A stretch of DNA of 64,000 bases, taken from assembly GCF_001543145.1 (NCBI RefSeq), contig NZ_CP014160.1, positions 1,240,001 through 1,304,000 on the forward strand, read 5' to 3'. Position numbers and translations under genes: made by a program. The stretch's first letter is position 1, and each line of letters starts with the position of its first letter. The notes beneath the pieces are model-generated. The model saw only the letters and a program-made list of their open reading frames with translations. It did no database searches and had not been told where the DNA came from. Shown in pieces: positions 7,340 through 14,924 of the stretch. Source of the stretch: Aerococcus sanguinicola (GTDB taxonomy: Bacteria > Bacillota > Bacilli > Lactobacillales > Aerococcaceae).

Positions 7340-9049
7340 ATGATGATGAACAGTATCAAGAGAATTTTCTCTTTTGATTTTTGGCAACAATTTGGTAAAG
7401 CCTTGATGGTTGTCATTGCCGTTATGCCTGCAGCTGGTTTAATGATTAGTATAGGGAAGGCCCTACCATTGATTAATCCTGACTGGGCCTGGTTAATCAC
7501 GACGAGTGGGGTAATTGAGAATATCGGTTGGGCGATTATTTCCAACCTCCACCTCTTATTTGCTGTGGCAATCGGTGGCTCTTGGGCCAAGGAAAGGGCA
7601 GGGGGAGCTTTTGCGGCTGTCACGGCATTTATCCTGATTAACCGGATTACAGGGTCTATCTTTGGGGTGACAACGGATATGTTGCTGGACCCTAGTGGAC
7701 AAGCGGTGACCCATACCTTGTTTGGACAAGAGATTCCAGTGAATGGTTACTTTGTCAATGTACTCGGTGCTCCAGCCCTTAACTTGGGCGTTTTTGTGGG
7801 GATTATTGCGGGTTTCCTCGGTGCTAATGCCTATAACAAGTACTACAACTATCGCAAGCTGCCTGACGCCTTGTCTTTCTTTAATGGGAAACGCTTCGTT
7901 CCTTTTATGGTGATTCTTTGGTCAGCTATTGTGTCTATCCTCCTGGCTTTTATTTGGCCGGTGATTCAAACGGGGATCAATTCATTCGGTCAATGGATTG
8001 CTAATTCTCAAGATACGGCGCCAGTGCTGGCTCCCTTCCTTTTCGGGACCTTGGAACGTTTACTCTTGCCATTTGGTCTCCACCACATGTTAACGATTCC
8101 TATTAACTATACTCAATTGGGCGGGACTTATGAGATTCTTACTGGCGCTCAAGCGGGACAAGAAGTGCTCGGCCAAGACCCTCTCTGGTTGGCCTGGGCT
8201 TCTGACCTGATGAACTTACGTCGGGCCGGGGACACCAGCCAAATTCATTATTTGCTCGAAAACTTTGTGCCGGCTCGTTTCAAGGTTGGACAGATGATTG
8301 GTTCTATGGGGATTTTGATGGGCTTGACCTTGGCTATGTACCGCAATGTGGATAAGGATAAACGCGACAAGTACAAGTCCATGTTCCTCTCGGCTGCTAT
8401 TGCGGTCTTCCTGACCGGGGTTACCGAACCCTTGGAATACATGTTTATGTTTGCTGCGATGCCGCTTTACATTGTCTATGCCCTCATCCAAGGGGTGGCC
8501 TTTGCCATGGCTGACATTATTAATCTCCGCGTCCATTCTTTCGGGGTGATTGAATTACTGACCCGGACGCCGCTGATCATCAATGCCGGCCTACTAGGGG
8601 ACCTGGTTAATTTCATTATCTGCTGCCTGGTCTTTGCGGTATTGACCTATTTCATTGCGAGCTTCATGATCAAACGCTTCGGCTATGCTACGCCAGGTCG
8701 GATGGGGAACTATGAGAATGCCAACCCAGAAGAGGCTAGCAGTGGGGAAGAAGCTAGTGCGGATCCTAAGGGGTCTGGCGATGCTCAAATTGACCAAGTC
8801 ATCCGTCTCTTAGGAGGATCAGACAATATCGATAACGTTGATGCCTGCATGACCCGACTGAGAGTATCGGTGAAGGATACGGACTTAGTGGGCTCAGAGA
8901 AACAGTGGAAAGACGCTGGGGCGATGGGCCTCATCATCAAGGAACAAGGGGTCCAAGCTGTTTACGGTCCTAAAGCCGACAACCTTAAAAATGATGTTCA
9001 AGATGCCTTAGATCGTCATGTTCAGCTCGACGCTATTGATAAAGAATAG
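7340..9049 (+). CDS. PTS maltose/glucose-type transporter, EIICB
   Basis: This 569-residue permease imports and phosphorylates a glucoside. Residues 1 to about 430 form the EIIC domain with ten or so membrane spans and the conserved FLTGVTEPLEYMFMF segment. After a Gly/Ser/Glu-rich linker comes EIIB, with the phosphorylated cysteine at residue 503 (NVDACMTRLRVSV). No EIIA domain is attached, so a separate EIIA such as the one at 33932-34453 could supply phosphate. Maltose is the likely sugar because malR, malQ and glgP flank it. Three ATGs follow each other (7340, 7343, 7346) after AAGGAG, so the exact start is uncertain by two codons. The gene may be called malT or malX. Confidence 0.9.
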   Translation: MMMNSIKRIFSFDFWQQFGKALMVVIAVMPAAGLMISIGKALPLINPDWAWLITTSGVIENIGWAIISNLHLLFAVAIGGSWAKERAGGAFAAVTAFILINRITGSIFGVTTDMLLDPSGQAVTHTLFGQEIPVNGYFVNVLGAPALNLGVFVGIIAGFLGANAYNKYYNYRKLPDALSFFNGKRFVPFMVILWSAIVSILLAFIWPVIQTGINSFGQWIANSQDTAPVLAPFLFGTLERLLLPFGLHHMLTIPINYTQLGGTYEILTGAQAGQEVLGQDPLWLAWASDLMNLRRAGDTSQIHYLLENFVPARFKVGQMIGSMGILMGLTLAMYRNVDKDKRDKYKSMFLSAAIAVFLTGVTEPLEYMFMFAAMPLYIVYALIQGVAFAMADIINLRVHSFGVIELLTRTPLIINAGLLGDLVNFIICCLVFAVLTYFIASFMIKRFGYATPGRMGNYENANPEEASSGEEASADPKGSGDAQIDQVIRLLGGSDNIDNVDACMTRLRVSVKDTDLVGSEKQWKDAGAMGLIIKEQGVQAVYGPKADNLKNDVQDALDRHVQLDAIDKE

Positions 9050-9104
9050 AATGCTTAAGGATTGGCTCTGCCAGTCCTTCTGCTCTTGTTAGGAGGAAAT
9101 CATA

Positions 9105-9929
9105 TTGAAATTACTCAGCCTGAACTGCCACTCCTGGATAGAAGACCAACAAGAAGTAAAAATCAAACAGATCATTGACCATATTGTTCAAGAAGATTAT
9201 GATTTCATTGCCTTACAGGAAGTCAACCAATGGCGAGAGAGCCCCTTGCTTGACCAAGTGGGGGAGACCTTCTTCCCATGCCAAGACCAGTGCCCCATTC
9301 GTGAGGATAATTTTGCCTATGTTTTGGTGAGGGGGTTAGAAGACCAGGGCTTGACGTATTTTTGGGCCTGGGCCTTTAACCACATTGGCTTTGACCGATA
9401 CGAAGAAGGGGTAGCTCTCTTGTCTAAGCGACCTTTCAGCCCCCAGCGCTGCCTCCTATCATCTGAGGATGAGCCTGGAGACTATCGGACGCGGGCGATG
9501 ATTTTGGCTGATTTTCCTGACATTGACCTGCAAGTGGCCTCCCTCCACTTATCTTGGTGGTCGGCCCAGGTTGAAGAAGGATTCCAATATGAATGGGACC
9601 GTATTCGGAAGGCATTTGAAGATTTTCAAAGCCCCAGCTTATTGATGGGGGACTTCAATGCACCGAGCCATATTGAAGGTGAATCCTATAGCCTGATCCA
9701 GGCTGCTGGACTGGGGGATGCTTACCATCTAGCCGCTGTTTGCGAGGGCGACTATAGTATGGGCCCAGGGATTGCAGGTTGGTCCGATACCGATCAATCC
9801 CAGCGTATTGACTTGATTTTGATGACGGATGATTTTGAAGTTGCTCGTTATCAGAGCCAATTTGACGGGGTTAGGGGGCCGATTGTTTCTGACCATTATG
9901 GGATTAGCGCTGTGATTAATCTGCAATAA
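9105..9929 (+). CDS. Endonuclease/exonuclease/phosphatase-fold protein, MapP-like
   Basis: The 274-residue protein belongs to the metal-dependent EEP superfamily: LLSLNCHSW at the N terminus, FIALQEVNQW (metal-binding Glu), LLMGDFNAPS (catalytic Asp/Asn) and VSDHYGISAVI (Asp-His pair) are all intact. It starts with TTG at 9105, eight bases after AGGAGG. It lies 55 bp after the maltose PTS gene and is probably cotranscribed. A PTS would deliver maltose 6'-phosphate, which neither MalQ nor the phosphorylase can use, so a phosphatase removing the phosphate, as MapP does in enterococci, is the best functional guess. That role is inference; the fold assignment is secure. Confidence 0.75.
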   Translation: MKLLSLNCHSWIEDQQEVKIKQIIDHIVQEDYDFIALQEVNQWRESPLLDQVGETFFPCQDQCPIREDNFAYVLVRGLEDQGLTYFWAWAFNHIGFDRYEEGVALLSKRPFSPQRCLLSSEDEPGDYRTRAMILADFPDIDLQVASLHLSWWSAQVEEGFQYEWDRIRKAFEDFQSPSLLMGDFNAPSHIEGESYSLIQAAGLGDAYHLAAVCEGDYSMGPGIAGWSDTDQSQRIDLILMTDDFEVARYQSQFDGVRGPIVSDHYGISAVINLQ

Positions 9930-9934
9930 ACATT

Positions 9935-9972
9935 AAAAACACCCACTGATTTTGACCAGTGGGTGTTTGTTT
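9935..9972. terminator. Bidirectional terminator
   Basis: AAACACCCACTG (9937-9948) pairs with CAGTGGGTGTTT (9957-9968), flanked by A-rich and T-rich runs. It serves the phosphatase-like gene and the convergent rpiB. Confidence 0.85.
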
Positions 9973-9988
9973 TGAGAAGCTATTTTGC

Positions 9989-10435
9989 TTAGTCTTGGGC
10001 GTTTTCGATAGCTGCAATTTTGTCGAGGCGTTTTTGGTGGCGGCCACCTTCGTAGTCCGCATCTAACCAAGCGTCAACGATCATGAGGGCGAGACCAGGG
10101 CCTACCACTCGAGCACCTAGGCAGAGCACGTTAGCATTGTTGTGGGCCTTAGTTGCTTGGGCAGAGAAGACGTCACCGCAGAGGGCAGCGCGGATGCCTT
10201 TTTCTTTGTTGGCTGTGATGGACATGCCGATGCCAGTGCCGCAGATGAGGATGCCGTAGTCCACACGTTCTTCTTGGACAGCGTGGGTCACCGCATGGGC
10301 AAAATCAGGATAGTCGACGGACTCACTGCTGTCTGTTCCGTAATTGACTACCTCGATACCGCGTTCTTTTAAGTGGTCGGTAATTAAAGCCTTGAGGTCA
10401 ACGCCACCATGGTCAGCGCCAATTGCAATTTTCAT
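9989..10435 (-). CDS. rpiB: Ribose 5-phosphate isomerase B
   Basis: The enzyme interconverts ribose 5-phosphate and ribulose 5-phosphate in the pentose phosphate pathway. The 148-residue protein carries the family signature: IGADHGGVDLK at the N terminus, VDYPDFAHAV, and ICGTGIGMSITANKEKGIRAA with the catalytic cysteine. Length and motifs favour RpiB over the related LacA/LacB galactose 6-phosphate isomerase subunits, and no lac genes are nearby. It is monocistronic, converging on the maltose locus. Confidence 0.93.
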   Translation of the reverse strand: MKIAIGADHGGVDLKALITDHLKERGIEVVNYGTDSSESVDYPDFAHAVTHAVQEERVDYGILICGTGIGMSITANKEKGIRAALCGDVFSAQATKAHNNANVLCLGARVVGPGLALMIVDAWLDADYEGGRHQKRLDKIAAIENAQD

Positions 10436-10631
10436 TTTTGGAAAGCTCCTTTACTGATATAATCTGCTTCTTTTATAACGCACTTTACCTGAAGATGCAA
10501 GTTTTTTGCAAGCAAGTAGGAGAATTTCTAATTTTAAAATTTTTTAAAGAAAAAAAGAGGTCGCTAGCTTGAAAACTAGCTATAATAGGTCTATGCTTCT
10601 TAGCGAAAATGAAACTAGGGGTGCTGCTTTT

Positions 10632-12170
10632 GTGAAAAAATTGAGTCAAATTATTTATCAATTATCGATTTCGGGTGTCCAGCTGATTGCCGGCATTTTT
10701 TTGCTGGGGATATTGTTCTTGAATAGCCAGTTCAGTGCCCAGGTGGAGGAGTATGGTCGTGAAGTCGTCCGTTTCTATCCGCCGAGTCCGCTTTTTTGGC
10801 CCTATATCGGCTTGGTCTTAGTGATCCTCTTAATTGTATACTTATTGAGAGAGCGCCTACGAGCAGAACAGGTCTTTAAGTTTCTAGCTGTGCTTTATCT
10901 CATTCTAGGTTTCTATTTGATTTTGAACGGACCGCTTCATTTGCGGGCAGATGCTCGGGCAGTCCATGATGTCAGCAAGATGATGGCTGACCAGAACTAT
11001 GCCTTTACCATGCTTGGTGCCTATATGTATAACTATCCCTATCAAATGGGCTTGGCCCTCTATGAGCGAATTCTCGGGGCTTTCTCAGACCAGGTGATCC
11101 TCCTCTTCGTCGCCAATTTATTCCAGGTTTTAGGGATTAATTACTGTATCTATCGGATCAGTGATCATTATTTTAAGGAAAAACAAGGGATAGTCTTGAT
11201 GAGCCTCGTCTTGTCCTTTCTATTTATTCCCCAACTCTTCTTTATCCGCTTTGCTTATGGGGAAATTCCTGGCCTTTTCTGCTTGTTAGCAGGTTATTGG
11301 GCCCTTATCCAATACGGGGAGAAGAAACACCCGTTCTATTTGATCTTGACCTTTGTCTTCACAGCTCTAGCCCTGATGCTCCGCTTGAATTATTTAATTT
11401 GGGTGATTGCTTTAATTCTGGGCCAGATCGTGCTTTTCTTCAAGCAGAGGAATTGGCGCTATCTCCTAGCGGTTGGGGTCTTAGCCCTAAGCATTCCTGT
11501 CGGCCAAAAAGCTATTCCAACTTACTATCGCCAGGTTCATGGCTTCGACTTGGGGCCCGGAAGTCCTACTGAGCTGTGGCTGGCCATGGGGACAGATCCT
11601 TTGAATACGTCAAAGGCCCCTGGTTGGTATGATGAGAAGGCCCTCAAGCCTTTCCAGCGGACGGGTTTCGACCAAGAGAAGACCAAAGAGATTGGTCGGC
11701 AGAGGGTCCAGGCGAATGTTGATTACTTCAAGGAACACCCTGACTATGCCAAGACCTTCTTTGTCCATAAATGGGCAAGTATTTGGGCGGAACCAACTTT
11801 CCAAGGTATTTGGTCGGGCCCCCAATTTAAAGAAGATCAACTGACGACAGCTAAGGAGCCCATGCTGTCCCTCTACCGCTTTGGGAAACTATATTTTGCC
11901 TCCTTCCACTATATGAAGGGGCTGATTTTCTTGATTTACGGGGGGAGCTTAGTCTTTGTTCTCTTCCTCGTGCGCAAGTATCCCCAAATGACAGTGCTCA
12001 TTATATTCTTTATTGGCGGGGTCATTTTCCATACCTTCTGGGAGGGCAAGAGCCAGTATGTTTATCCCTATGTCATTCTGCTTGTGCCGCTTCTAGCCGC
12101 TAGTTTAGGTCATCTTTTTCAAGCACTGGAAGGGCTCTGGGCCAAAGCTCGGGAAAAATTATTTTCTTAA
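10632..12170 (+). CDS. Polytopic membrane protein, possible GT-C type glycosyltransferase
   Basis: The protein has about 512 residues with ten or more hydrophobic segments and an extracellular-looking loop between residues 310 and 430. The early loop LHLRADARAVHDVSKMM and the general layout resemble GT-C glycosyltransferases of the mannosyltransferase type, which add sugars from lipid carriers outside the membrane. I recognise no exact family. An open frame extends upstream to a TTG at 10569, but a TATAAT box lies at 10581-10586 and would start transcription near 10593. I therefore prefer the GTG at 10632, which follows AGGGG by ten bases. An ATG at 10593 is the alternative. Confidence 0.65.
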   Translation: MKKLSQIIYQLSISGVQLIAGIFLLGILFLNSQFSAQVEEYGREVVRFYPPSPLFWPYIGLVLVILLIVYLLRERLRAEQVFKFLAVLYLILGFYLILNGPLHLRADARAVHDVSKMMADQNYAFTMLGAYMYNYPYQMGLALYERILGAFSDQVILLFVANLFQVLGINYCIYRISDHYFKEKQGIVLMSLVLSFLFIPQLFFIRFAYGEIPGLFCLLAGYWALIQYGEKKHPFYLILTFVFTALALMLRLNYLIWVIALILGQIVLFFKQRNWRYLLAVGVLALSIPVGQKAIPTYYRQVHGFDLGPGSPTELWLAMGTDPLNTSKAPGWYDEKALKPFQRTGFDQEKTKEIGRQRVQANVDYFKEHPDYAKTFFVHKWASIWAEPTFQGIWSGPQFKEDQLTTAKEPMLSLYRFGKLYFASFHYMKGLIFLIYGGSLVFVLFLVRKYPQMTVLIIFFIGGVIFHTFWEGKSQYVYPYVILLVPLLAASLGHLFQALEGLWAKAREKLFS

Positions 12171-12251
12171 ATCTTAACGAACTTTGTCAGCTTTATGGTA
12201 AAATAAGAAGTCCAAACGACGATCATGAGTTGACCGGAAAGGAGGGTTGAC

Positions 12252-13076
12252 ATGAAACTTAATCGAAGCCACCGCTTAATTGCGATGACCCACTATTTAC
12301 TTGCCCATCCCCACACCCTAGTCTCTTTGTCATATTTTGTGGACCGTTTTCAATCGGCGCGTTCTTCCATATCTGAGGATATCTCTATCTTAAAGAAGGA
12401 ATTTCCAAATTCGAATATCGGAAGCATTGAAACGGTTGCTGGTGCGAGCGGTGGGGTCATTTTTCGTCCGAGCATTGCTCCAGACCAGGCCCTGGAGAGA
12501 GTCCAAGCCCTCTGCCAGGAGCTGACGGATAATGATCGCATCCTGCCGGGAGGTTATTTCTACCTGACCGATATTCTGGGAGATTCGGACCACTTACGGC
12601 TGATCGGGCAAATTATTGCCAGTCGCTATCGGGAAGCTGGTGCGACAGCTATTATGACCATTGCTACCAAGGGCGTTCCGCTCGCCCAGGCTGTCTCCAT
12701 GTATTTAAATATCCCCTTCGTTATGGTACGCCGGGATTCTAAAGTGACAGAGGGAGCAACGGTATCGATCAACTATGCTAGCCAAGGCCAGAGCCGGGTT
12801 GAAAAAATGGAACTCACCAAGAACAGCTTAGGAGAAGGCGAGAAAGTCTTAATTATTGATGACTTCTTGAATGGTGGTGGCACAATCACCGGAATGTTAA
12901 GTATGACTAAAGAATTCAATGCGACCTGTGTTGGCATCTGTGTCCTCGCTGAGGTTCAGAACCCTGACCGCGAAGTAGCATTCGACTACCAGTCCCTGAT
13001 GCAAGTGGTGAAATCACAAGATAACACCCAGTTGGTAGAAGTCCTTCCAGGGGGCATCTTTGATGACCATGACTAA
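12252..13076 (+). CDS. purR: Purine operon repressor PurR
   Basis: This is the Gram-positive PurR, unrelated to the LacI-type PurR of enteric bacteria. The N-terminal winged helix (RSHRLIAMTHYLLAHPHTLV, about residues 5-75) is followed by a phosphoribosyltransferase-like domain with the PRPP-binding motif VLIIDDFLNGGGTITGM. It represses purine synthesis genes and releases DNA when PRPP is high. The 274-residue length is standard. AAAGGAGG precedes the ATG. A CGAAC core at 12177-12181 in the upstream gap resembles half a PurBox and may reflect autoregulation; that is weak evidence. Confidence 0.94.
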   Translation: MKLNRSHRLIAMTHYLLAHPHTLVSLSYFVDRFQSARSSISEDISILKKEFPNSNIGSIETVAGASGGVIFRPSIAPDQALERVQALCQELTDNDRILPGGYFYLTDILGDSDHLRLIGQIIASRYREAGATAIMTIATKGVPLAQAVSMYLNIPFVMVRRDSKVTEGATVSINYASQGQSRVEKMELTKNSLGEGEKVLIIDDFLNGGGTITGMLSMTKEFNATCVGICVLAEVQNPDREVAFDYQSLMQVVKSQDNTQLVEVLPGGIFDDHD

Positions 13077-13084
13077 ATAGACAG

Positions 13085-13122
13085 AAACTCCTGAGTCTTA
13101 GATACTGAGGAGTTTTATTTTT
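13085..13122 (+). terminator. Terminator of purR
   Basis: AAACTCCT (13085-13092) pairs with AGGAGTTT (13108-13115), followed by TATTTTT. Confidence 0.75.
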
Positions 13123-13206
13123 GAATGCTTTTCTCTAGCTAAATCGATTAGGATGGCTTATAGTAGCTTGTAGGATAGACTTTTTCAAAGTGTATAAAAA
13201 TGGCCC

Positions 13207-13250
13207 AGGGATCAAATAAGAAGCCTGATTTGATCCCTTTCTTTTCTTCT
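13207..13250 (+). terminator. Hairpin with T-rich tail before the small CRISPR array
   Basis: AGGGATCAAAT (13207-13217) pairs with ATTTGATCCCT (13228-13238), followed by TTCTTTTCTTCTT. The T-rich tail runs into the first CRISPR repeat at 13246. It may end transcription from purR or be part of an old array leader. Confidence 0.55.
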
Positions 13251-13396
13251 TCCCGCCTAGGCGGGGGTGATCCTTATAAGAATGAACAATGGGGATTTAA
13301 AATATTTTTTCTTCCCGCACATGCGGGGGTGATCCCTGTTAATCCTAAAGCGACAACGGTGGCTAAAACTTCTTCCCGCACAAGCGGGGGTCACTC
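13246..13396 (+). CRISPR. Small type I-E array, three repeats, upstream of cas genes
   Basis: Repeats lie at 13246-13273, 13308-13335 and 13369-13396, with spacers of 34 and 33 bases. They share CTTCTTCCCGC and GCGGGGGTGATCC with the main array. The palindromic centre differs in each (CTAG, ACAT, ACAA), and the third repeat has lost its GTGATCC end. The decay toward the third copy suggests it is the distal end of an old array remnant. Orientation is the same as in the main array. Confidence 0.85.
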
Positions 13397-13463
13397 TGGC
13401 ACCTTATTATCCTAAAATGAATTACCTTAGTAATAATTATTTTTAAAGGAGTGAAGCTATATA

Positions 13464-13736
13464 ATGCCAACAATCTATAAATCAACTTATGAATTGGATC
13501 CGTCCATTGGCTCACTCTTTATTGAGTTTACTAATAATACTAGTGGAGAATTTGGGGAATATGAAATTCCTGAAGATACGCCGTGTATGATTCAACGATT
13601 AATTGGAGATTCTGGGGAGGATAACTGGATTGAAATTATTAATCCAGAAGAGTTTTTAACCAATCCTTTCTTTGATGATTTTACTGTTAATCAATACAAT
13701 ATAAAACAATTGATTAAAGCATCGAAAATTGATTAA
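13464..13736 (+). CDS. Small acidic hypothetical protein between CRISPR remnants
   Basis: The 90-residue product has 17 acidic and 5 basic residues, no signal peptide and no membrane segment. I recognise no family. AAAGGAG lies 12 bases before the ATG, and the codon use is AT-rich like the surrounding 1.5 kb and unlike the neighbouring purR. It lies between a small CRISPR array and a relic repeat at 13784. A small hairpin (TTTCGTA, TACGAAA) about 20 bases after the stop may be its terminator. Acidic DNA-mimic or CRISPR-modulating functions are possible in this setting, but nothing in the sequence proves it. Confidence 0.65.
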   Translation: MPTIYKSTYELDPSIGSLFIEFTNNTSGEFGEYEIPEDTPCMIQRLIGDSGEDNWIEIINPEEFLTNPFFDDFTVNQYNIKQLIKASKID

Positions 13737-13783
13737 GGGAGGGGCGACTTTTGTTTCGTATTTTACGAAATGCTCTAATATTT

Positions 13784-13811
13784 TTTATTCCCGTACAAGC
13801 AGAGATGATAT
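13784..13811 (+). repeat. Relic CRISPR repeat
   Basis: CCCGTACAAGCAGAGATGAT aligns with CCCGCACAAGCGGGGGTGAT of the third repeat in the small array, with only four mismatches. The stem can no longer pair, so it is dead as a processing site. Confidence 0.6.
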
Positions 13812-13864
13812 ATATATATATTTAAGCGGATCTCTGATCTAATCTGAAGAAAGGAAGCACACTT

Positions 13865-13960
13865 ATGTACTTGCACTATGCTATTTTTACTCCATCAGCT
13901 GGCCAGTTCGCTATTGAATTTCCTGACTTGGAGGGTGCCTTTTCGTGCAAGCAGAGCTAA
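13865..13960 (+). pseudogene. Truncated HicB-like antitoxin fragment
   Basis: An ATG after AAAGGAAG opens a 31-codon frame beginning MYLHYAIFTPSAGQF and continuing AIEFPDLEGAF. This matches the start of HicB/UPF0150 antitoxins (YxAIFxPxxxGxxVxFPDLxGCF). The frame then enters a segment resembling a degenerate CRISPR repeat (about 13937-13964, CAAGCAGAGCTAATC) and stops at once. The rest of the antitoxin and any HicA toxin are absent. It looks like a gene remnant joined to a repeat. Confidence 0.6.
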
Positions 13961-13989
13961 TCTCAAGAAAAGAATATCATTCGGAAAAA

Positions 13990-14088
13990 ATGAAAATAGA
14001 AAAAAGAGAAATGATAAAAATAGTACTTGCAATACTCAATATCATTCCTCTACTCATAGAAATATTCCAGTCGCTGACAATTAACTAG
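13990..14088 (+). CDS. Possible 32-residue hydrophobic peptide
   Basis: The frame encodes a basic N terminus (MKIEKREMIK) followed by a hydrophobic stretch IVLAILNIIPLLIEIF and a short polar end. It is rich in ATA codons. The ribosome binding site is poor for the first ATG, and a second ATG is at codon 8 after AGAGAA. The size and layout resemble small membrane toxins of type I systems. In an AT-rich stretch such a frame can also occur by chance. Confidence 0.35.
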   Translation: MKIEKREMIKIVLAILNIIPLLIEIFQSLTIN

Positions 14089-14336
14089 AATAATCTAGGG
14101 AAGTTGATCTTCCTTCACCTTTATTATATGGAAAAGGGAGAATAAGCTCAAGAGAAAACTTTTCCTGGATAAGCAGAGTACATAAAAGAAAGAATATGCT
14201 CGTTAAGGCTTCAAAAAGATAAAATAAAAAAGGAAGTTCAAATTTCAACAAGGATTAAAAAGCTTCTTTAGTACCATGGGGAGCCTCTATCTCCTCTGGT
14301 GCATATATTTAACAGAATATAGGAGGTAGACTAGAT
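14089..14336. other. AT-rich gap without a clear gene
   Basis: No open frame with a convincing start is visible. A segment near 14161-14185 (TTTCCTGGATAAGCAGAGTA) has some likeness to a decayed CRISPR repeat, but the match is too weak to call. The end of the gap carries a strong TAGGAGG site for the next frame. Confidence 0.4.
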
Positions 14337-14447
14337 ATGTCAACGCTAACATTAGTTTAATTAATTTTATTTGTAGTCGTGGTTATCTTCACTGTCGGGA
14401 GTACTGCTTATGACTCATGGAAAGATAAACAAGATGAACATAAATAA
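14337..14447 (+). pseudogene. Small single-span membrane peptide with in-frame stop
   Basis: An ATG placed well after AGGAGG opens MSTLTLV, then a TAA at 14358-14360. The same frame continues LILFVVVVIFTVGSTAY and ends with the charged tail DSWKDKQDEHK at a second TAA. Without the stop it would be a 36-residue peptide with one membrane span and a charged C terminus, like holin-like or Fst-type toxins. The first seven codons after a strong ribosome binding site could also act as a mini-ORF. A nonsense mutation in a former small toxin is the simplest reading. Confidence 0.5.
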
Positions 14448-14641
14448 GCTAACCGGGGTAATTATAAACTTCTAAATTCTCACACTCTTTCTCTTCATCC
14501 CTTGTGAGCAGGCAGCTTCCAATAAAGGTTCGGTAAGGTGCTATTCTAGTTTTTTCTCACGCAAGTAGGTGTGAGTTTTCGGTTTATCGAGCGGATAAAT
14601 TTTGGAATGATTTTGTAATTGTGACCCTCAATATCTTTAGG

Positions 14642-14670
14642 TTGAAAAATAAATTTGTACTTGTTATAGT
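14642..14670 (+). promoter_or_regulatory. Promoter of the XRE gene and perhaps the cas operon
   Basis: TTGAAA (14642-14647) and TATAGT (14665-14670) are separated by 17 bases. The -10 box is also preceded by TGT, an extended -10. Transcription would start near 14677. No other comparably good promoter was seen before cas3. Confidence 0.7.
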
Positions 14671-14687
14671 ATTTATGTAAGGTAGAA

Positions 14688-14709
14688 TTAAATAGATTAT
14701 GTATCAGAG
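14688..14709 (+). promoter_or_regulatory. Candidate Cascade target in the XRE gene leader
   Basis: TTAAATAGATTATGTA (14688-14703) matches the spacer-like segment at 14953-14968 at 14 of 16 positions. It lies directly after GAA, which supplies the AA-type PAM used by type I-E systems of this repeat class. It sits just past the predicted transcription start and ends near the ribosome binding site, where a bound Cascade complex would block elongation. Confidence 0.5.
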
Positions 14710-14718
14710 GGGGGTGTT

Positions 14719-14910
14719 ATGATGCGAATAGGTGAAATGTTAAGAAAGGGTCGTTTGAATATGGGTTTGACTCAACAAGAAGTAGCTGACAAAATTGGCG
14801 TTCAAGTTGGAAGTATTGCTAACTGGGAACAAGGACGTTGCTATCCTTCAGCTAACTTTTTCTTGTCATTAGTTTCACTCTACAAAATTGAATTTGAAGA
14901 TTTTAAATGA
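14719..14910 (+). CDS. XRE-family helix-turn-helix regulator at the head of the cas operon
   Basis: The 63-residue protein is a bare Cro/C1-type DNA-binding domain: IGEMLRKGRLNMGLTQQEVA, then the recognition helix region VGSIANWEQGRCYPS. A GGGGGG-type site lies upstream of ATG codons at 14719 and 14722. It has its own strong promoter, and no terminator is visible between it and cas3, 119 bp downstream, so it may lead the cas transcript. It could regulate cas expression or be a leftover phage-type repressor. The candidate guide RNA between it and cas3 matches its leader. Confidence 0.8.
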   Translation: MMRIGEMLRKGRLNMGLTQQEVADKIGVQVGSIANWEQGRCYPSANFFLSLVSLYKIEFEDFK

Positions 14911-14924
14911 GATAATAGGGCTAA

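Noticed and set aside
12170..12205. PurBox before purR
   Set aside because: Only one CGAAC core is present, without the second inverted box at a proper distance; kept as a remark only.
13200..13415. Open frame through the small CRISPR array
   Set aside because: It reads through the terminator hairpin and the repeats and has no ribosome binding site.
13878..14084. Open frame of 68 codons overlapping the HicB fragment
   Set aside because: The overlapping frame starting at 13865 has a ribosome binding site and HicB likeness; this one has neither.
14551..14580. CTCACGCAAGTAGGTGTGAG as a further relic CRISPR repeat
   Set aside because: Only about 13 of 20 positions agree and the stem is in a different register, so chance cannot be excluded.
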